Assembly (NCBI RefSeq): GCF_900142415.1 | Contig: NZ_FRAU01000006.1 | Location: 1-64,000, forward strand | Source: Rhodothermus profundi | GTDB lineage: Bacteria > Bacteroidota > Rhodothermia > Rhodothermales > Rhodothermaceae | Direction: 5' to 3' | Length of the DNA: 64,000 nucleotides | In this document: positions 27,193 through 36,666 of the stretch, piece after piece | Numbering within the stretch: position 1 is the first letter of the stretch | Layout: each line of letters begins with the position of its first letter | Translations under genes and position numbers: made by a program | The notes under the pieces: generated by a model | Database searches by the model: none | The model's input: only the letters and a program-made list of their open reading frames with translations | What the model was told of the DNA's origin: nothing

Positions 27193-28062
27193 ATGTACCC
27201 GACCTCGTCTACGTTTCAGGCGCTTGTAACTCACCTGCGCAACCGACGTATTGCCGTGCTCACCGGCGCCGGATGCAGCACCGAATCAGGTATTCCCGAT
27301 TATCGCGGCGAAGGCACGCGTCGCCGCGCCCGACGTCCCATTCAGTACCGGACGTTCCTGACCGATGCAGCCGCACGCGCGCACTACTGGGCGCGCAGTA
27401 CCCTGGGGTGGCCACGCCTTGCTAAGGCCCAACCCAACCCGGGGCACTATGCGCTGGCCTGGCTCGAACGGGCTGGCCTGCTCACCGGCCTCATCACGCA
27501 GAACGTAGATCGTCTGCATCACAAAGCAGGTAGTCGACGTGTTCTGGAACTGCATGGGAACCTGGCGACGGTGCGCTGCCTGACCTGTAAATACACCATT
27601 CCCCGCGCAGCCTTCCAGCAGTGGTTGCTGAACCTGAATCCCGGATGGACCGAACAGGCAGCCGAACTGGCCCCAGATGGCGATGCCGACCTTCCTCGCG
27701 CCCTTACCGCACACTTCCGGGTACCCGACTGTCCCCGTTGCGGCGGCATCTTGAAACCCGATGTGGTCTTTTTCGGCGAAAATGTGCCGCGTGACCGCGT
27801 AGAAGCGGCTCGCCAGATTGTTGCTGCTGCCGAGGCGCTGCTGGTCGCCGGCTCGTCGCTGGCGGTCTATTCAGGCTATCGGTTCGTGCTGGAGGCAGCG
27901 CGCCAGGCCAAACCTGTTGTGATTGTAAACCTGGGGCCCACGCGTGGGGATGCCCTCGCTACGCTGCGGTTGGAAGGGCGCACCGGCGAGGTGCTTCCCC
28001 GCCTGGCAGCGGCACTTATCGGACAGCCCGTGCCGGAGCCGCCCCCTCCTTGCCCACCGTAA
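27193..28062 (+). CDS. NAD-dependent protein deacylase, class II sirtuin
   Basis: A 289-residue Sir2 protein. GAGCSTESGIPDYRG (about 24-38) binds NAD, TQNVDRLHHKAGS carries the NAD contact residues, and ELHG supplies the catalytic His. Zinc is held by C-x2-C pairs in RCLTCK and CPRCGG. The GCST...GIPDYR form and the long inter-Cys insert match class II (SIRT4-like) sirtuins. Substrates could be acetylated or other acylated lysines. The tail is proline-rich. Confidence 0.92.
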   Translation: MYPTSSTFQALVTHLRNRRIAVLTGAGCSTESGIPDYRGEGTRRRARRPIQYRTFLTDAAARAHYWARSTLGWPRLAKAQPNPGHYALAWLERAGLLTGLITQNVDRLHHKAGSRRVLELHGNLATVRCLTCKYTIPRAAFQQWLLNLNPGWTEQAAELAPDGDADLPRALTAHFRVPDCPRCGGILKPDVVFFGENVPRDRVEAARQIVAAAEALLVAGSSLAVYSGYRFVLEAARQAKPVVIVNLGPTRGDALATLRLEGRTGEVLPRLAAALIGQPVPEPPPPCPP

Positions 28063-28081
28063 CGTGGCGCTGCGCAGCCCC

Positions 28082-29194
28082 TCAGGGCATCTGACGGTGC
28101 ACAATGCGCTGCGTGGCCTGAAGGCGACCTGCTGAAAGACGCAGCACATAGACCCCATCCGGAAGCCCTACTGCCTTCAGCACGAGCACCTGCTCTCCAG
28201 CTTCGCGCCTGCCATAAGTTACGCGTTGCACCTCACGGCCCAGCACGTCAAAAAGCTGCACGCGCACCGGAGCAGGCTCAGGCATCCAGAATCGCACCCG
28301 GAGCGTCTGGCGGAACGGCTGCGGATAGACCAGTATTCCTGCTGCCGGTGCCTCCTTGCGTGGAGCAACCGCCGTAACACCTCCCCGAAGCGTCTGGGCT
28401 ATTTCCTCCAAAACCTGCTGCACGTCCACCTGCCCGAAATAACCGGCCTCCCATTTCCAGAGCAACAGAGCCCGCTTGTGCGGCGCAAGCGCAAGGGCAC
28501 GTCCAAACTGTCGCAGCTCCGCCGGCGTCATAGCGCCCTGACTGCCTCCCGCCAGCACATTGATGCTCAGCAGCAGTTGAAGCCCGGCCTGTTGGACCCG
28601 CTGCACTTCGCGATTCAACCACTCGGTAATATCCCCTTTCCGGACCGCATACTGCGCAAAGGCAAAATCCAGAAAGGCAAACGGCGCCCCCTGATAGAGA
28701 TAGGACGGAGGCGAACCGACCGCGGTCGCCATCGTCGGAAACAACTGCTTGCTCACGGCCGCCGCCGAGTCAACCATTGCTGGCGATACCGTCTCACCAT
28801 TCCAGTTGTTGGGGTCGTGGGGTTCGTCAAACAGCATGTGGGCGAGAATTACGCCGTCCGAGACGTACGGCGTAAAGTCAAACGACACCCATCGCTCCAG
28901 GCGCTGCCGGAACCGCTCCAGACTGAACGCCCCGTCCACATCCTGAAAGGTAGCCCGACTCCCGGCCAGATTGATAATCAACTGCATCCCCTGCGCCCGG
29001 GCCGCCTCAAGCACGTGCCGGGCATGCGCCGTATCCCGCAACAGCACCAGCGTCCCGCTGAAAGGAGCGCCAAACTGATCAACCGGCAAATGGAAGGGAC
29101 CAAAGAGGATCGGCTCTGTAGCCAGCCTGGGGAAATGCTGCCCCCATACCGGCACCGCCCATCCCAGCCAGAAACACCACCCGATCCTTAACAT
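28082..29194 (-). CDS. Secreted protein of unknown function with C-terminal sorting-like domain
   Basis: About 370 residues starting from ATG 29194 (another ATG lies at 29215). A signal peptide ends near VPVWGQ. The body (about 20-285) has the alternating strands and acidic residues of a TIM-barrel-like protein (GVILAHMLFDEPHDPNNWNG, LLLSINVLAGG), so a glycoside-hydrolase relative is possible but not shown. The last ~85 residues (from YPQPFRQTLRVRFW to the end) look like the beta-sandwich tail used for type IX secretion: DVLGREVQRV and LPDGVYVLRL. The protein is probably surface exposed. It converges on the sirtuin gene. Confidence 0.6.
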   Translation of the reverse strand: MLRIGWCFWLGWAVPVWGQHFPRLATEPILFGPFHLPVDQFGAPFSGTLVLLRDTAHARHVLEAARAQGMQLIINLAGSRATFQDVDGAFSLERFRQRLERWVSFDFTPYVSDGVILAHMLFDEPHDPNNWNGETVSPAMVDSAAAVSKQLFPTMATAVGSPPSYLYQGAPFAFLDFAFAQYAVRKGDITEWLNREVQRVQQAGLQLLLSINVLAGGSQGAMTPAELRQFGRALALAPHKRALLLWKWEAGYFGQVDVQQVLEEIAQTLRGGVTAVAPRKEAPAAGILVYPQPFRQTLRVRFWMPEPAPVRVQLFDVLGREVQRVTYGRREAGEQVLVLKAVGLPDGVYVLRLSAGRLQATQRIVHRQMP

Positions 29195-29215
29195 GCGTAA
29201 AAGCAGCGATTCCAT

Positions 29216-29546
29216 ACTCCTTGTAGATGGTGCAGCATTTCTACGCTATCAGCACCTGGCACATCGCGTGGTCCCCGCAAACACCGGACCCGCTTTGCCG
29301 GGTCACGCATACCACCCACCCATTTTACGTACAGCGGCCTGCTTAAACAGTCTCCTCCCATCTGCTTCATTTATAGCAGGTTGAACAGAATATTCCAGCC
29401 AGAACTTCCGCGCAAACGCATATGTGCCGGCACAGGCACTTCGACTTCTGGGCCGCAGGTTCCATTTTTTGCCATTTAAAACCGGCCAGAATGGCCGATA
29501 GAAAGGGAGCGATTGTGTTCCCACCCACCTACAACCTGCCACCACC
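29216..29546. other. Gap upstream of the chemoreceptor gene
   Basis: A 331-bp stretch between divergent genes. It contains a short dyad (GACCCG/CGGGTC near 29287-29304) but no T-run after it. No convincing gene or known riboswitch is seen; promoters for both flanking genes are expected here. Confidence 0.4.
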
Positions 29547-31811
29547 ATGCGGCACTTGATCTCGCGGTTTTCCCAGAAGTCCATCCGGAAGCAGATTATA
29601 TGGTTTACGCTGCTGCTGACTGTGCCCCCCATGTTGATCTTCACCGGCGTGGTCTTATGGAACGTGCAGCGCAATACGAAAAAGCAGATCGAACGAACCT
29701 TCAGATTGGTGGCCGAGACCAAAGACCATGCAATTGACAAGTTCTATCAGCATGCGCTGCAAGATGCCCACTCTATTGCCACTCATCCCTCTGTTATCTC
29801 ATGGTTTGCCTATAGAAAGTCTCCACGGCGCACAGCAGCCGTCCAGCAGTTGCTTCAGCAATTACAGGAGGCTAAATGGGGGCAATATCATCACATTTTT
29901 CTGATCGATCAGGAGGGCACCGTTGTGCTCAGTCCCCCGCACGGACAAGCCCAGAAGGCGCACGAAGGCCATTCCATTCGGGCCTCTTCCTACTTTGAGC
30001 AGGCCCTGCAACAACCCCTGTTAACAGACTTTTTTGGGTTCGAAGAAAAGGATCACTATCACCAACTCGTGCTATACCCCGTCCGGTCACGCCAGGGCCA
30101 GACCGTGGGTCTCGTAGGCATTGAGATCGTTATCCAGTATCTGCTCGACTGGATGAACCAGGAAGCCGAGCACCTGCCTGCAGGAACGCGCTTTTTCCTG
30201 ACTACCCTGGAAGGACGCGAAATCGTCCATACTAAAACGAACGAAATTCCCACCTATCCCTACATTGCAGAGAAGTTAGAAGCAAGCGACCAGTTCTTTG
30301 GCATTGTTCGCACAGCGCATCACGGGGAGGTCATCGGTCATTATCAGAAAGCGCGCAGTGGTCCCTTCATTATGGCTTTTGAGATTCCGAAAAAGACGGC
30401 GTTTGCCGACGTTTACATGCTAACCCTGAAGCTATTCCTCTTGAATCTGTTCGGGATTGGCCTCCTGCTCATTCTGGCGCGCCGCGGCAGCCTGCTGCTC
30501 AGCCAACGCATTGAAAAGATTGCCAGCGTAGCACAGAAACTCCGCGAAGGTGACTGGAGTGCTCGGACGCACGAGCAGGAAAGCGAAAATGAAATCAGTC
30601 ATGTAGGCATTGCGCTGGACACCCTGGCCGATACGGTGGAACAAACAATTTCCCTGCTTGAATCCGAAAAGGCTCAGCAGGCGCAACGCATCCAAGAGGC
30701 CGTAGCCCATATCGAAGCGCAGAAGCAGGCCCTTGAGACGCACGTTGCCTACATGATGGAGCGCATGCAGCAATTTGCGGAGGGCGATCTGACGGTCCGC
30801 ATGCACGTCCATCAGGAAGATACGCCTACGGCCGAAGAGGCGCAGGCATTGTTCCAGCAGCTCTTTGAGGGCTTTAACACGGCTGCCCGCCAGCTCGAAG
30901 CCATGCTGGCAGGCGTCCGAGACGTTATGCAGGAGCTCCTTGAAAACACCTACGATATTCTGCAGGCGACTGAAACCCTTGTGGACCAGACCAGCCAGCA
31001 ATCGCAGCAGTCCAGCGAAGTTGCTGCCGCCGTTGAAGAAATGGCGCGCACAGCCGAATCGAACGCCGAAAGTGCCGGCCAGGCTGCTCAGGTAGCCCAG
31101 CGCAGCCAGGTTACCGCGCAGGAAAGCGAGGCAGCGATCGAACAGACCATCACCAGCATTCATCGGCTTGCCCAGACGCTGCGCCAGTCCGTTGAAAGCG
31201 TACGGCAACTGGGGCAGTCGGGTGAGCAGATCGGCAAGATTGTCGCCGTCATCGAAGAAATTGCCAACCAGACCAACCTGCTGGCACTCAACGCAGCCAT
31301 CGAGGCCGCCCGCGCAGGCGAGTCGGGTCGCGGCTTTGCCGTGGTAGCCGACGAAGTACGCCGCCTGGCCGAACGCACAGCCGAAGCCACCCGGGAAATT
31401 ACCGACATGATCCTACGGGTGCAGCAGGAAACCGAAACGGCCGTTGAGACCATGGAACGCGGCTATGCCGAACTAGAAACCAGCCTGGAACAGGCCGAAA
31501 CCATGCGCCAGAAATTTGGCGAACTGCTGCAAAATGCCCGGGAGACAATGGATCTCGTCACGCAGATTGCCGCGGCCAGTCAGCAACAGGCAGGCACCAG
31601 CGACGAAATGGCCCGAAACGTGGTCATCATCACTGAAGCCATCGGAGAAATCTCGCGCAGCACCCACAACATCCGAACGCGCTTTGAGCATCTGAGCCAG
31701 CGCCTGGAGCAACTGTCGCAAATTCTCGCCCGCTTCCGGTACCATCAGGAACAGGAGGAGGTTCTCGAACCTGCAGGCGATGGCGCTTCTCCGCTCGTCT
31801 CTACCCCCTGA
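29547..31811 (+). CDS. Methyl-accepting chemotaxis protein
   Basis: A 754-residue transmembrane chemoreceptor. The first membrane segment is at about 18-42, followed by an extracytoplasmic sensor of ~240 residues that looks like a dCache domain ([13 protein letters not shown]). The second membrane helix is near 292-312, then a HAMP domain and a long coiled coil. The signalling hairpin [20 protein letters not shown] is intact, and Gln/Glu pairs suitable for methylation flank it. The C-terminus lacks a CheR-tethering pentapeptide. The ligand is unknown. A strong terminator follows. Confidence 0.95.
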   Translation: MRHLISRFSQKSIRKQIIWFTLLLTVPPMLIFTGVVLWNVQRNTKKQIERTFRLVAETKDHAIDKFYQHALQDAHSIATHPSVISWFAYRKSPRRTAAVQQLLQQLQEAKWGQYHHIFLIDQEGTVVLSPPHGQAQKAHEGHSIRASSYFEQALQQPLLTDFFGFEEKDHYHQLVLYPVRSRQGQTVGLVGIEIVIQYLLDWMNQEAEHLPAGTRFFLTTLEGREIVHTKTNEIPTYPYIAEKLEASDQFFGIVRTAHHGEVIGHYQKARSGPFIMAFEIPKKTAFADVYMLTLKLFLLNLFGIGLLLILARRGSLLLSQRIEKIASVAQKLREGDWSARTHEQESENEISHVGIALDTLADTVEQTISLLESEKAQQAQRIQEAVAHIEAQKQALETHVAYMMERMQQFAEGDLTVRMHVHQEDTPTAEEAQALFQQLFEGFNTAARQLEAMLAGVRDVMQELLENTYDILQATETLVDQTSQQSQQSSEVAAAVEEMARTAESNAESAGQAAQVAQRSQVTAQESEAAIEQTITSIHRLAQTLRQSVESVRQLGQSGEQIGKIVAVIEEIANQTNLLALNAAIEAARAGESGRGFAVVADEVRRLAERTAEATREITDMILRVQQETETAVETMERGYAELETSLEQAETMRQKFGELLQNARETMDLVTQIAAASQQQAGTSDEMARNVVIITEAIGEISRSTHNIRTRFEHLSQRLEQLSQILARFRYHQEQEEVLEPAGDGASPLVSTP

Positions 31812-31831
31812 ACATCGCCGTCCCGGAAGGC

Positions 31832-31863
31832 AAGCCGCACCCGCACAGGGGTGCGGCTTTTTT
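31832..31863 (+). terminator. Rho-independent terminator of the chemoreceptor gene
   Basis: AAGCCGCACCC (832-842) pairs with GGGTGCGGCTT (849-859) around a 6-nt loop and leads into a T-run. It stops transcription before the convergent DUF99 gene. Confidence 0.9.
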
Positions 31864-32428
31864 ATACCCGCCCGCGCGACTGGCCCCGAACAAGTGCCGC
31901 CCCAATCAAATGGGCGATGCGAAGCGGCTCGGGCAGACGCGCTTTGTGCAGCATAGCCTGCACAAGCTGCCTGGCCTCAAAGGCATCCGTCCCGGCCCAG
32001 GCCACATACAACCCCTTCCCCATGGGTTCGGCCGGAGGCGTACGCTCCAGAATAGCCAGACGGTCTTCCAATCCGGCCGCCTGAAGCGCGTCGGCCAGCT
32101 CACTGCCGGCTGTATCACGCCGCGTCACTGCCAACACCGGCAGCGCGAGTTGCTCCGATAGCGCTACCAGGTCCACCACTCCCAGACCCGCCAGGGTAAT
32201 GCCCCCCAGCACAACTGCCTGCAACGATGGCCTCCAGCGCAACGTCTGAATCCACCCGGCCAGAAAGTCCGTTGCTCCGGCGCCGTCAATCGGAAACCGC
32301 GTGATCGCTACGCCCTCAACAAGCGTTGCCCCCTCCATCATCACCCCCACAATAGGGACCACCTTGTCCCGTTCGCGCTCAAACGGCGCATCGTCAATGC
32401 CCAGCACGTGGGGTCGCCTGGCCGTCAT
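31862..32428 (-). CDS. DUF99 (UPF0215) family protein, endonuclease V-like fold
   Basis: A 188-residue protein with the family opening VLGIDDAPF and later VVLGGITLAGLGVVDL. DUF99 proteins are mainly archaeal, related to endonuclease V, and associated with cleavage at deaminated bases. D-D near residues 12-13 could serve metal binding. The gene overlaps the ACT-domain gene by 4 nt, so the two are cotranslated, a pairing whose meaning is unclear. It converges on the chemoreceptor gene, with the stop touching that gene's terminator. A bacterial DUF99 suggests an old transfer from archaea in a hot habitat, which is inference. Confidence 0.7.
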   Translation of the reverse strand: MTARRPHVLGIDDAPFERERDKVVPIVGVMMEGATLVEGVAITRFPIDGAGATDFLAGWIQTLRWRPSLQAVVLGGITLAGLGVVDLVALSEQLALPVLAVTRRDTAGSELADALQAAGLEDRLAILERTPPAEPMGKGLYVAWAGTDAFEARQLVQAMLHKARLPEPLRIAHLIGAALVRGQSRGRV

Positions 32429-33081
32429 GAAGCCTCGCGGATAAATCGGTTGTAAATCGACTCAAAGGCCAGTTGCACGTCCCGGTCATCTAAGTAAATG
32501 TTGAACTCCGTCGTCGTTGAGGCTACCTCAACGACATTGATGTTCTGCAACGCAAGCTGCTGCAAGAGCTGGTAGAGCAGGCCCGGCGTCTCCAGATACG
32601 TTTCCTGAAATTTGACACCCAATCCGGCCAGATTATGGTACACCCGACGCGGAGCTACGCTGAGCACATCGGGCACCAGCGCCAAATGCCGCTGCTCCAG
32701 AATGACTGTTACCTCGCTAACGCCCTCTGTCAGCGTTAGATACCCTCCTTCCTCCTGCACCCGACCGAATAGTTCGGCCAACTCGCGAAGCGTCGCCACC
32801 TGCTTGGGCAACGTTAACGCACACAACCCCCCTTGCACGTTGATCCGGTCTACCCGAAACCGCCGCTGCGGAGCCGGCTGCTGCGCCTCCCAACGTCGCT
32901 GCAACCGAGACAAGCTCATGAGCACAGCCGACGGACGCACCGGCTTGCGCACGCGCGCCGCCACCAACGGACAGATAAAACGGGCTACCTGACTTAAATT
33001 CAGCAATCGATGATGCAATCCAAACTGCAAGGCCGGGTTGACCTCAATCAGGGCCTGCACTGCCTCGGATACCTTCCGCAT
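32425..33081 (-). CDS. ACT-domain protein, possible amino-acid-responsive regulator
   Basis: A 218-residue protein. The N-terminal ~75 residues are basic and helical (LSQVARFICPLVAARVRKPVR), in line with a winged-helix-like segment. The rest contains two ACT-like units, the second of the aspartokinase type (GVKFQETYLETPGLLYQLL then LALQNINVVEVAST). It is divergent from lysC-lysA across 161 bp that include a palindrome. A lysine or threonine sensor controlling the lysine genes is a reasonable but unproven guess. No enzyme domain is seen. Confidence 0.6.
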   Translation of the reverse strand: MRKVSEAVQALIEVNPALQFGLHHRLLNLSQVARFICPLVAARVRKPVRPSAVLMSLSRLQRRWEAQQPAPQRRFRVDRINVQGGLCALTLPKQVATLRELAELFGRVQEEGGYLTLTEGVSEVTVILEQRHLALVPDVLSVAPRRVYHNLAGLGVKFQETYLETPGLLYQLLQQLALQNINVVEVASTTTEFNIYLDDRDVQLAFESIYNRFIREAS

Positions 33082-33097
33082 GGGCCGATTTGACCTT

Positions 33098-33117
33098 TTT
33101 GTTATAAATATAACAAA
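33098..33117. promoter_or_regulatory. Palindromic operator-like site
   Basis: TTTGTTATA and TATAACAAA form a perfect 9-bp dyad with a 2-bp centre, in an A+T-rich island between the ACT-domain gene and lysC-lysA. It lies 16 bp before the ACT gene ATG and could be a binding site for that protein or part of an mRNA hairpin. Confidence 0.5.
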
Positions 33118-33242
33118 TTATGTTGCGATGTGATATTTTTCTCCAAAAAGTTTCCTTCCAAGGCCAATTGTGCCTATTCTAAAGACGCCTGCTGTCTAGT
33201 AACAGCGCCACCAGGCACTCTGGCGGACGAGCTGAGCCCCTG

Positions 33243-35900
33243 ATGGTAACCAAACGCACCGACATGGCAGTACCACGCTGGATTGTTCTGAAATTCGGTG
33301 GAACAAGCGTTTCAACCCCTGCGCGTTGGGAAACCATTGCCCGCATCGCGCGCCATCGGCTGACCGAAGGGTTGCGGCCGGTGGTGGTGTGCTCGGCCCT
33401 TTCTGGCATCTCGAATGCGCTGGATCGACTGCTCTCCGAGGCTATGGCCGGACGCGGCGAAGCAGCCCTGGAAGCCATCCGCCAGCCCCATCTGGAACTG
33501 GGCCGGGCCCTGGGCCTGGAGGTCGAATCCTTGCTGCACCCCTACTTTGAAGAGCTCGCGCGCATTACCATGGGAACCGCCCTGGTGCGCGACGTCACGC
33601 CGCGACTCCAGGCCCGCGTCATGGCGATGGGCGAGCTGATGGCTACCACCCTGGGGGCAGCCTACCTGAACCAGGTGGGCCTTGCCACGCAATGGCTGGA
33701 TGCCCGAGAGCTGCTGGAGGCCCTCGACGAACCCCATGGCAACGAAGCGCGCCGCTACCTGTCTGTTACCTGCGATTATCAGCCAGATGCAACATTGCAG
33801 GCCCGTCTGGCTGCGATCCCGGCCGACGTTCTGCTAACGCAGGGGTTCATTGCCCGCAATCGCCGAGGCGAAACCGTGTTGCTTGGCCGAGGTGGATCGG
33901 ACACGTCGGCCGCTTACCTGGCTGCCAAGTTGCAGGCAGAGCGGCTTGAGATCTGGACCGACGTGCCAGGCATGTTTACTGCCAATCCCCGCCAGATTCC
34001 TTCGGCCCGTCTGCTGCGGCATCTCGACTACGATGAAGCCCAGGAACTGGCCATTACCGGTGCTCGCGTGCTGCATCCTCGATGCCTGGAGCCTGTACGC
34101 GCCTATGGGATTCCACTACACATTAAATGCACGGATCATCCTGAACTGGAAGGCACCATCGTTTCGGCCAATCCCCCGGATGTCAATCCGCGCGTAAAAG
34201 CGATCTCTTGCAAGACAGGCATCACCCTTGTGTCGATGGACACCGTCGGCATGTGGCAGCAAGTAGGCTTTCTGGCCGACGTGTTTGGTGTCTTCAAGCG
34301 ACACGGACTTTCTATCGATCTGATCGCCACCAGCGAAACAAACGTTACGGTCTCGCTCGATCCCCTGGCCAATGCGCTGCAGCCTGCCCAGCTCGATGCC
34401 CTGGTGCAAGATCTCAGCGCCTACTGTCAGGCTCGCGTGATTGCCCCCTGTGCCGTGGTAAGCCTGGTCGGGCGTCACGTCCGCGCCTTGCTGGATGAAC
34501 TGACCCCGGCTTTCGAAATTTTTGCGGCACACCACGTGTACTTGATCTCGCAGGCTGCCAGCGATCTGAACTTCAGCTTTGTCGTCGACGAAGACCAGGC
34601 CGAACGCCTGGTGCGGCGGCTGCATGCCGAATTGTTCGGTCACGTGGAGTCCGATACCCTTTTCGGGCCTACCTGGCGCGAGTTGTTCGCCCCTCCCACC
34701 AAGCCTGCAACCTCCCGTCCCTGGTGGCACCGCCGTCGCCACGAGCTGATCAGTCTGGCCAAGACGCAGGCGCCCTGTTATGTGTACGACGAAGGCACAC
34801 TGCGCGCACAAATCGAAGCGCTGCGGCGCCTTGCCTCCGTCGACCGCCTCTTCTACGCGCTCAAAGCAAACGACCACCCGGACGTACTGCGCCTCTTCTA
34901 TGAAGCGGGCCTTGGCTTTGAATGCGTATCGGCCAACGAACTGGCCCACGTGCGTCAACTCTTTCCAGACCTGCCCCCTGAACGACTCCTCTTTACGCCC
35001 AACTTTGCCCCGGCCGATGAATATCGCCGCGGATTTGATTTAGAAGCGTTCGTAACGCTGGATAACCTGTACCCCCTGGAAGCCTGGCCCAAGCTTTTCC
35101 GCGGCCGCACGGTACTGGTGCGGTTTGATCCCGGACGCGGCGACGGACACCATCGCTACGTGCGCACCGCCGGCGCCCAGTCCAAGTTTGGCATCGCTCC
35201 TGCCCAGGCCAGACGTCTGCAGAAGCTGGCCGAGGAGCTGAACATGCGCATCGTGGGATTGCATGCCCATGTGGGCAGCGGCATCCTGCTGCCGGAAACC
35301 TGGGCCGAAACCGCGCTATTCCTGGCCGAACTGGCCGAAACATACTTTCCTGACGTGCGCTACCTCGACGTAGGCGGCGGCCTGGGCGTCCCGGACCGAA
35401 CCGGCTTGCCTGGCCTGGACCTCAAGGCGGTCGAGACGCATCTGCACCGCTTTAAAGCAGCACACCCCCGGTTCGAACTCTGGATAGAGCCCGGCCGCTT
35501 TCTCGTAGCTGAAGCCGGCGTGCTGCTGGCCCGCGTCACGCAGGTCAAAGAAAAAGGAGGCGTGCGCTACGTAGGCATTGAAACAGGCATGAATTCCCTG
35601 ATTCGACCTGCTCTCTACGGCGCCTACCACGAAATTGTTAATCTAACCCGACTGGAGGAACCGGCTACGCAGACTGTCGAAGTAGTGGGTCCCATCTGCG
35701 AGTCAGGTGACGTGCTGGGGCACAGCCGCCGGCTGCCTGACACGCGTGAAGGCGACGTGCTCCTGATTGCCCAGGCAGGCGCCTACGGCGCGGTCATGAG
35801 CTCGCACTACAATCGACGGCCGCCAGCTCGCGAAATCTTTCTGCCAGCCGATGCCGCCAACCCAACCTCCTCGGTTACCCCAAACGCAGCATCTGTATGA
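33243..35900 (+). CDS. lysC-lysA: Bifunctional aspartate kinase / diaminopimelate decarboxylase
   Basis: An 885-residue fusion joining the first and last enzymes of lysine synthesis. Residues ~10-465 are aspartokinase: KFGGTSVS near the start, GRGGSDTSAAYLAAKL in the catalytic core, then two ACT domains (ITLVSMDTVGMWQQ onward) that should bind the feedback amino acid. After a short linker, residues ~495-885 are a fold-III decarboxylase: K541 in FYALKAN holds PLP, HVGSG and GGGLGVPD bind phosphate, and CESGDVLG supplies the partner-subunit Cys. A second ATG at 33267 could be the true start. Such fusions are known in Xanthomonadaceae and some Bacteroidota. The stop overlaps dapB by 4 nt. Confidence 0.95.
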   Translation: MVTKRTDMAVPRWIVLKFGGTSVSTPARWETIARIARHRLTEGLRPVVVCSALSGISNALDRLLSEAMAGRGEAALEAIRQPHLELGRALGLEVESLLHPYFEELARITMGTALVRDVTPRLQARVMAMGELMATTLGAAYLNQVGLATQWLDARELLEALDEPHGNEARRYLSVTCDYQPDATLQARLAAIPADVLLTQGFIARNRRGETVLLGRGGSDTSAAYLAAKLQAERLEIWTDVPGMFTANPRQIPSARLLRHLDYDEAQELAITGARVLHPRCLEPVRAYGIPLHIKCTDHPELEGTIVSANPPDVNPRVKAISCKTGITLVSMDTVGMWQQVGFLADVFGVFKRHGLSIDLIATSETNVTVSLDPLANALQPAQLDALVQDLSAYCQARVIAPCAVVSLVGRHVRALLDELTPAFEIFAAHHVYLISQAASDLNFSFVVDEDQAERLVRRLHAELFGHVESDTLFGPTWRELFAPPTKPATSRPWWHRRRHELISLAKTQAPCYVYDEGTLRAQIEALRRLASVDRLFYALKANDHPDVLRLFYEAGLGFECVSANELAHVRQLFPDLPPERLLFTPNFAPADEYRRGFDLEAFVTLDNLYPLEAWPKLFRGRTVLVRFDPGRGDGHHRYVRTAGAQSKFGIAPAQARRLQKLAEELNMRIVGLHAHVGSGILLPETWAETALFLAELAETYFPDVRYLDVGGGLGVPDRTGLPGLDLKAVETHLHRFKAAHPRFELWIEPGRFLVAEAGVLLARVTQVKEKGGVRYVGIETGMNSLIRPALYGAYHEIVNLTRLEEPATQTVEVVGPICESGDVLGHSRRLPDTREGDVLLIAQAGAYGAVMSSHYNRRPPAREIFLPADAANPTSSVTPNAASV

Positions 35901-36661
35901 GACTGGCTCTGGTAGGAACCGGCAACATGGGCCAGGCCATTGAGCGCCTGGCCCGGCAACAAGGCGATGAAATTGTGGCGCGGTTTAACACGGCACATCC
36001 GCTGCCGGTCCATGCCGACGTATCGGTGCTGAACGGCGCCGACGTGGTCATGGATTTCTCGCTGCCGCACGTGGTGCGCGCGCACATCGACGCCTACTGC
36101 CGCTGGCACGTCCCGGCCGTAATCGGCACTACGGGCTGGTACGACCAGTTGGAGGAAGTGCGCCGGCTGGTCGAGGCCAGCGGCACTGCACTCCTCTATG
36201 CGCCTAACTTTTCGCTGGGCATAGCCCTGCTCAAGCACATCCTGAAGCAACTGCTGCCTTTGCTGGAACAGTTGCCCGATTATGACCTCTACGTGCATGA
36301 AGTCCATCATACCCGCAAGGCCGACAGCCCAAGCGGTACGGCGCTCATGCTGGCCCACCTGATCGTGGACGGCCTCTCGCGCAAAACCCGCATTGAAACC
36401 GAAACGCAGCATGGGCGCATCGCATCCAATGCGCTGCATGTAACTTCAACACGGGCCGGTCAGGTCTTTGGTCGCCATACCATTGGCATCTGTGGACCTT
36501 TTGATGAATTGACGCTCGAGCATCACGCCTATAGCCGCGACGGCTTTGCCGCCGGTGCCCTGCAGGCCGCCCGATGGCTTGTAGGCCGCCGCGGATTCTT
36601 CTCGCTCGATGATATGCTGCACGAATGGCTGCATATATCCTCTGAAACCAACCCGCGCTGA
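35897..36661 (+). CDS. dapB: 4-hydroxy-tetrahydrodipicolinate reductase
   Basis: A 254-residue NAD(P)H-dependent reductase. The Rossmann loop is LVGTGNMGQA (about 4-13), DFSLPHVV and IGTTGW follow, and the catalytic segment EVHHTRKADSPSGTA (about 133-147) contains the His and Lys of the active site. It overlaps the lysC-lysA stop and is 5 bp before dapA, so the lysine genes form one transcript. Confidence 0.96.
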   Translation: MRLALVGTGNMGQAIERLARQQGDEIVARFNTAHPLPVHADVSVLNGADVVMDFSLPHVVRAHIDAYCRWHVPAVIGTTGWYDQLEEVRRLVEASGTALLYAPNFSLGIALLKHILKQLLPLLEQLPDYDLYVHEVHHTRKADSPSGTALMLAHLIVDGLSRKTRIETETQHGRIASNALHVTSTRAGQVFGRHTIGICGPFDELTLEHHAYSRDGFAAGALQAARWLVGRRGFFSLDDMLHEWLHISSETNPR

Positions 36662-36666
36662 ATACC

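Noticed and set aside
29286-29305. GACCCG/CGGGTC hairpin as terminator
   Set aside because: No T-run follows on either strand, so termination is not supported.
30432-31208. 258-codon frame antisense to the chemoreceptor
   Set aside because: Leu/Arg-rich mirror of the coiled-coil coding region; the chemoreceptor is unambiguous.
33082-33242. Possible lysine riboswitch before lysC-lysA
   Set aside because: The gap is too short and lacks the conserved lysine aptamer elements.
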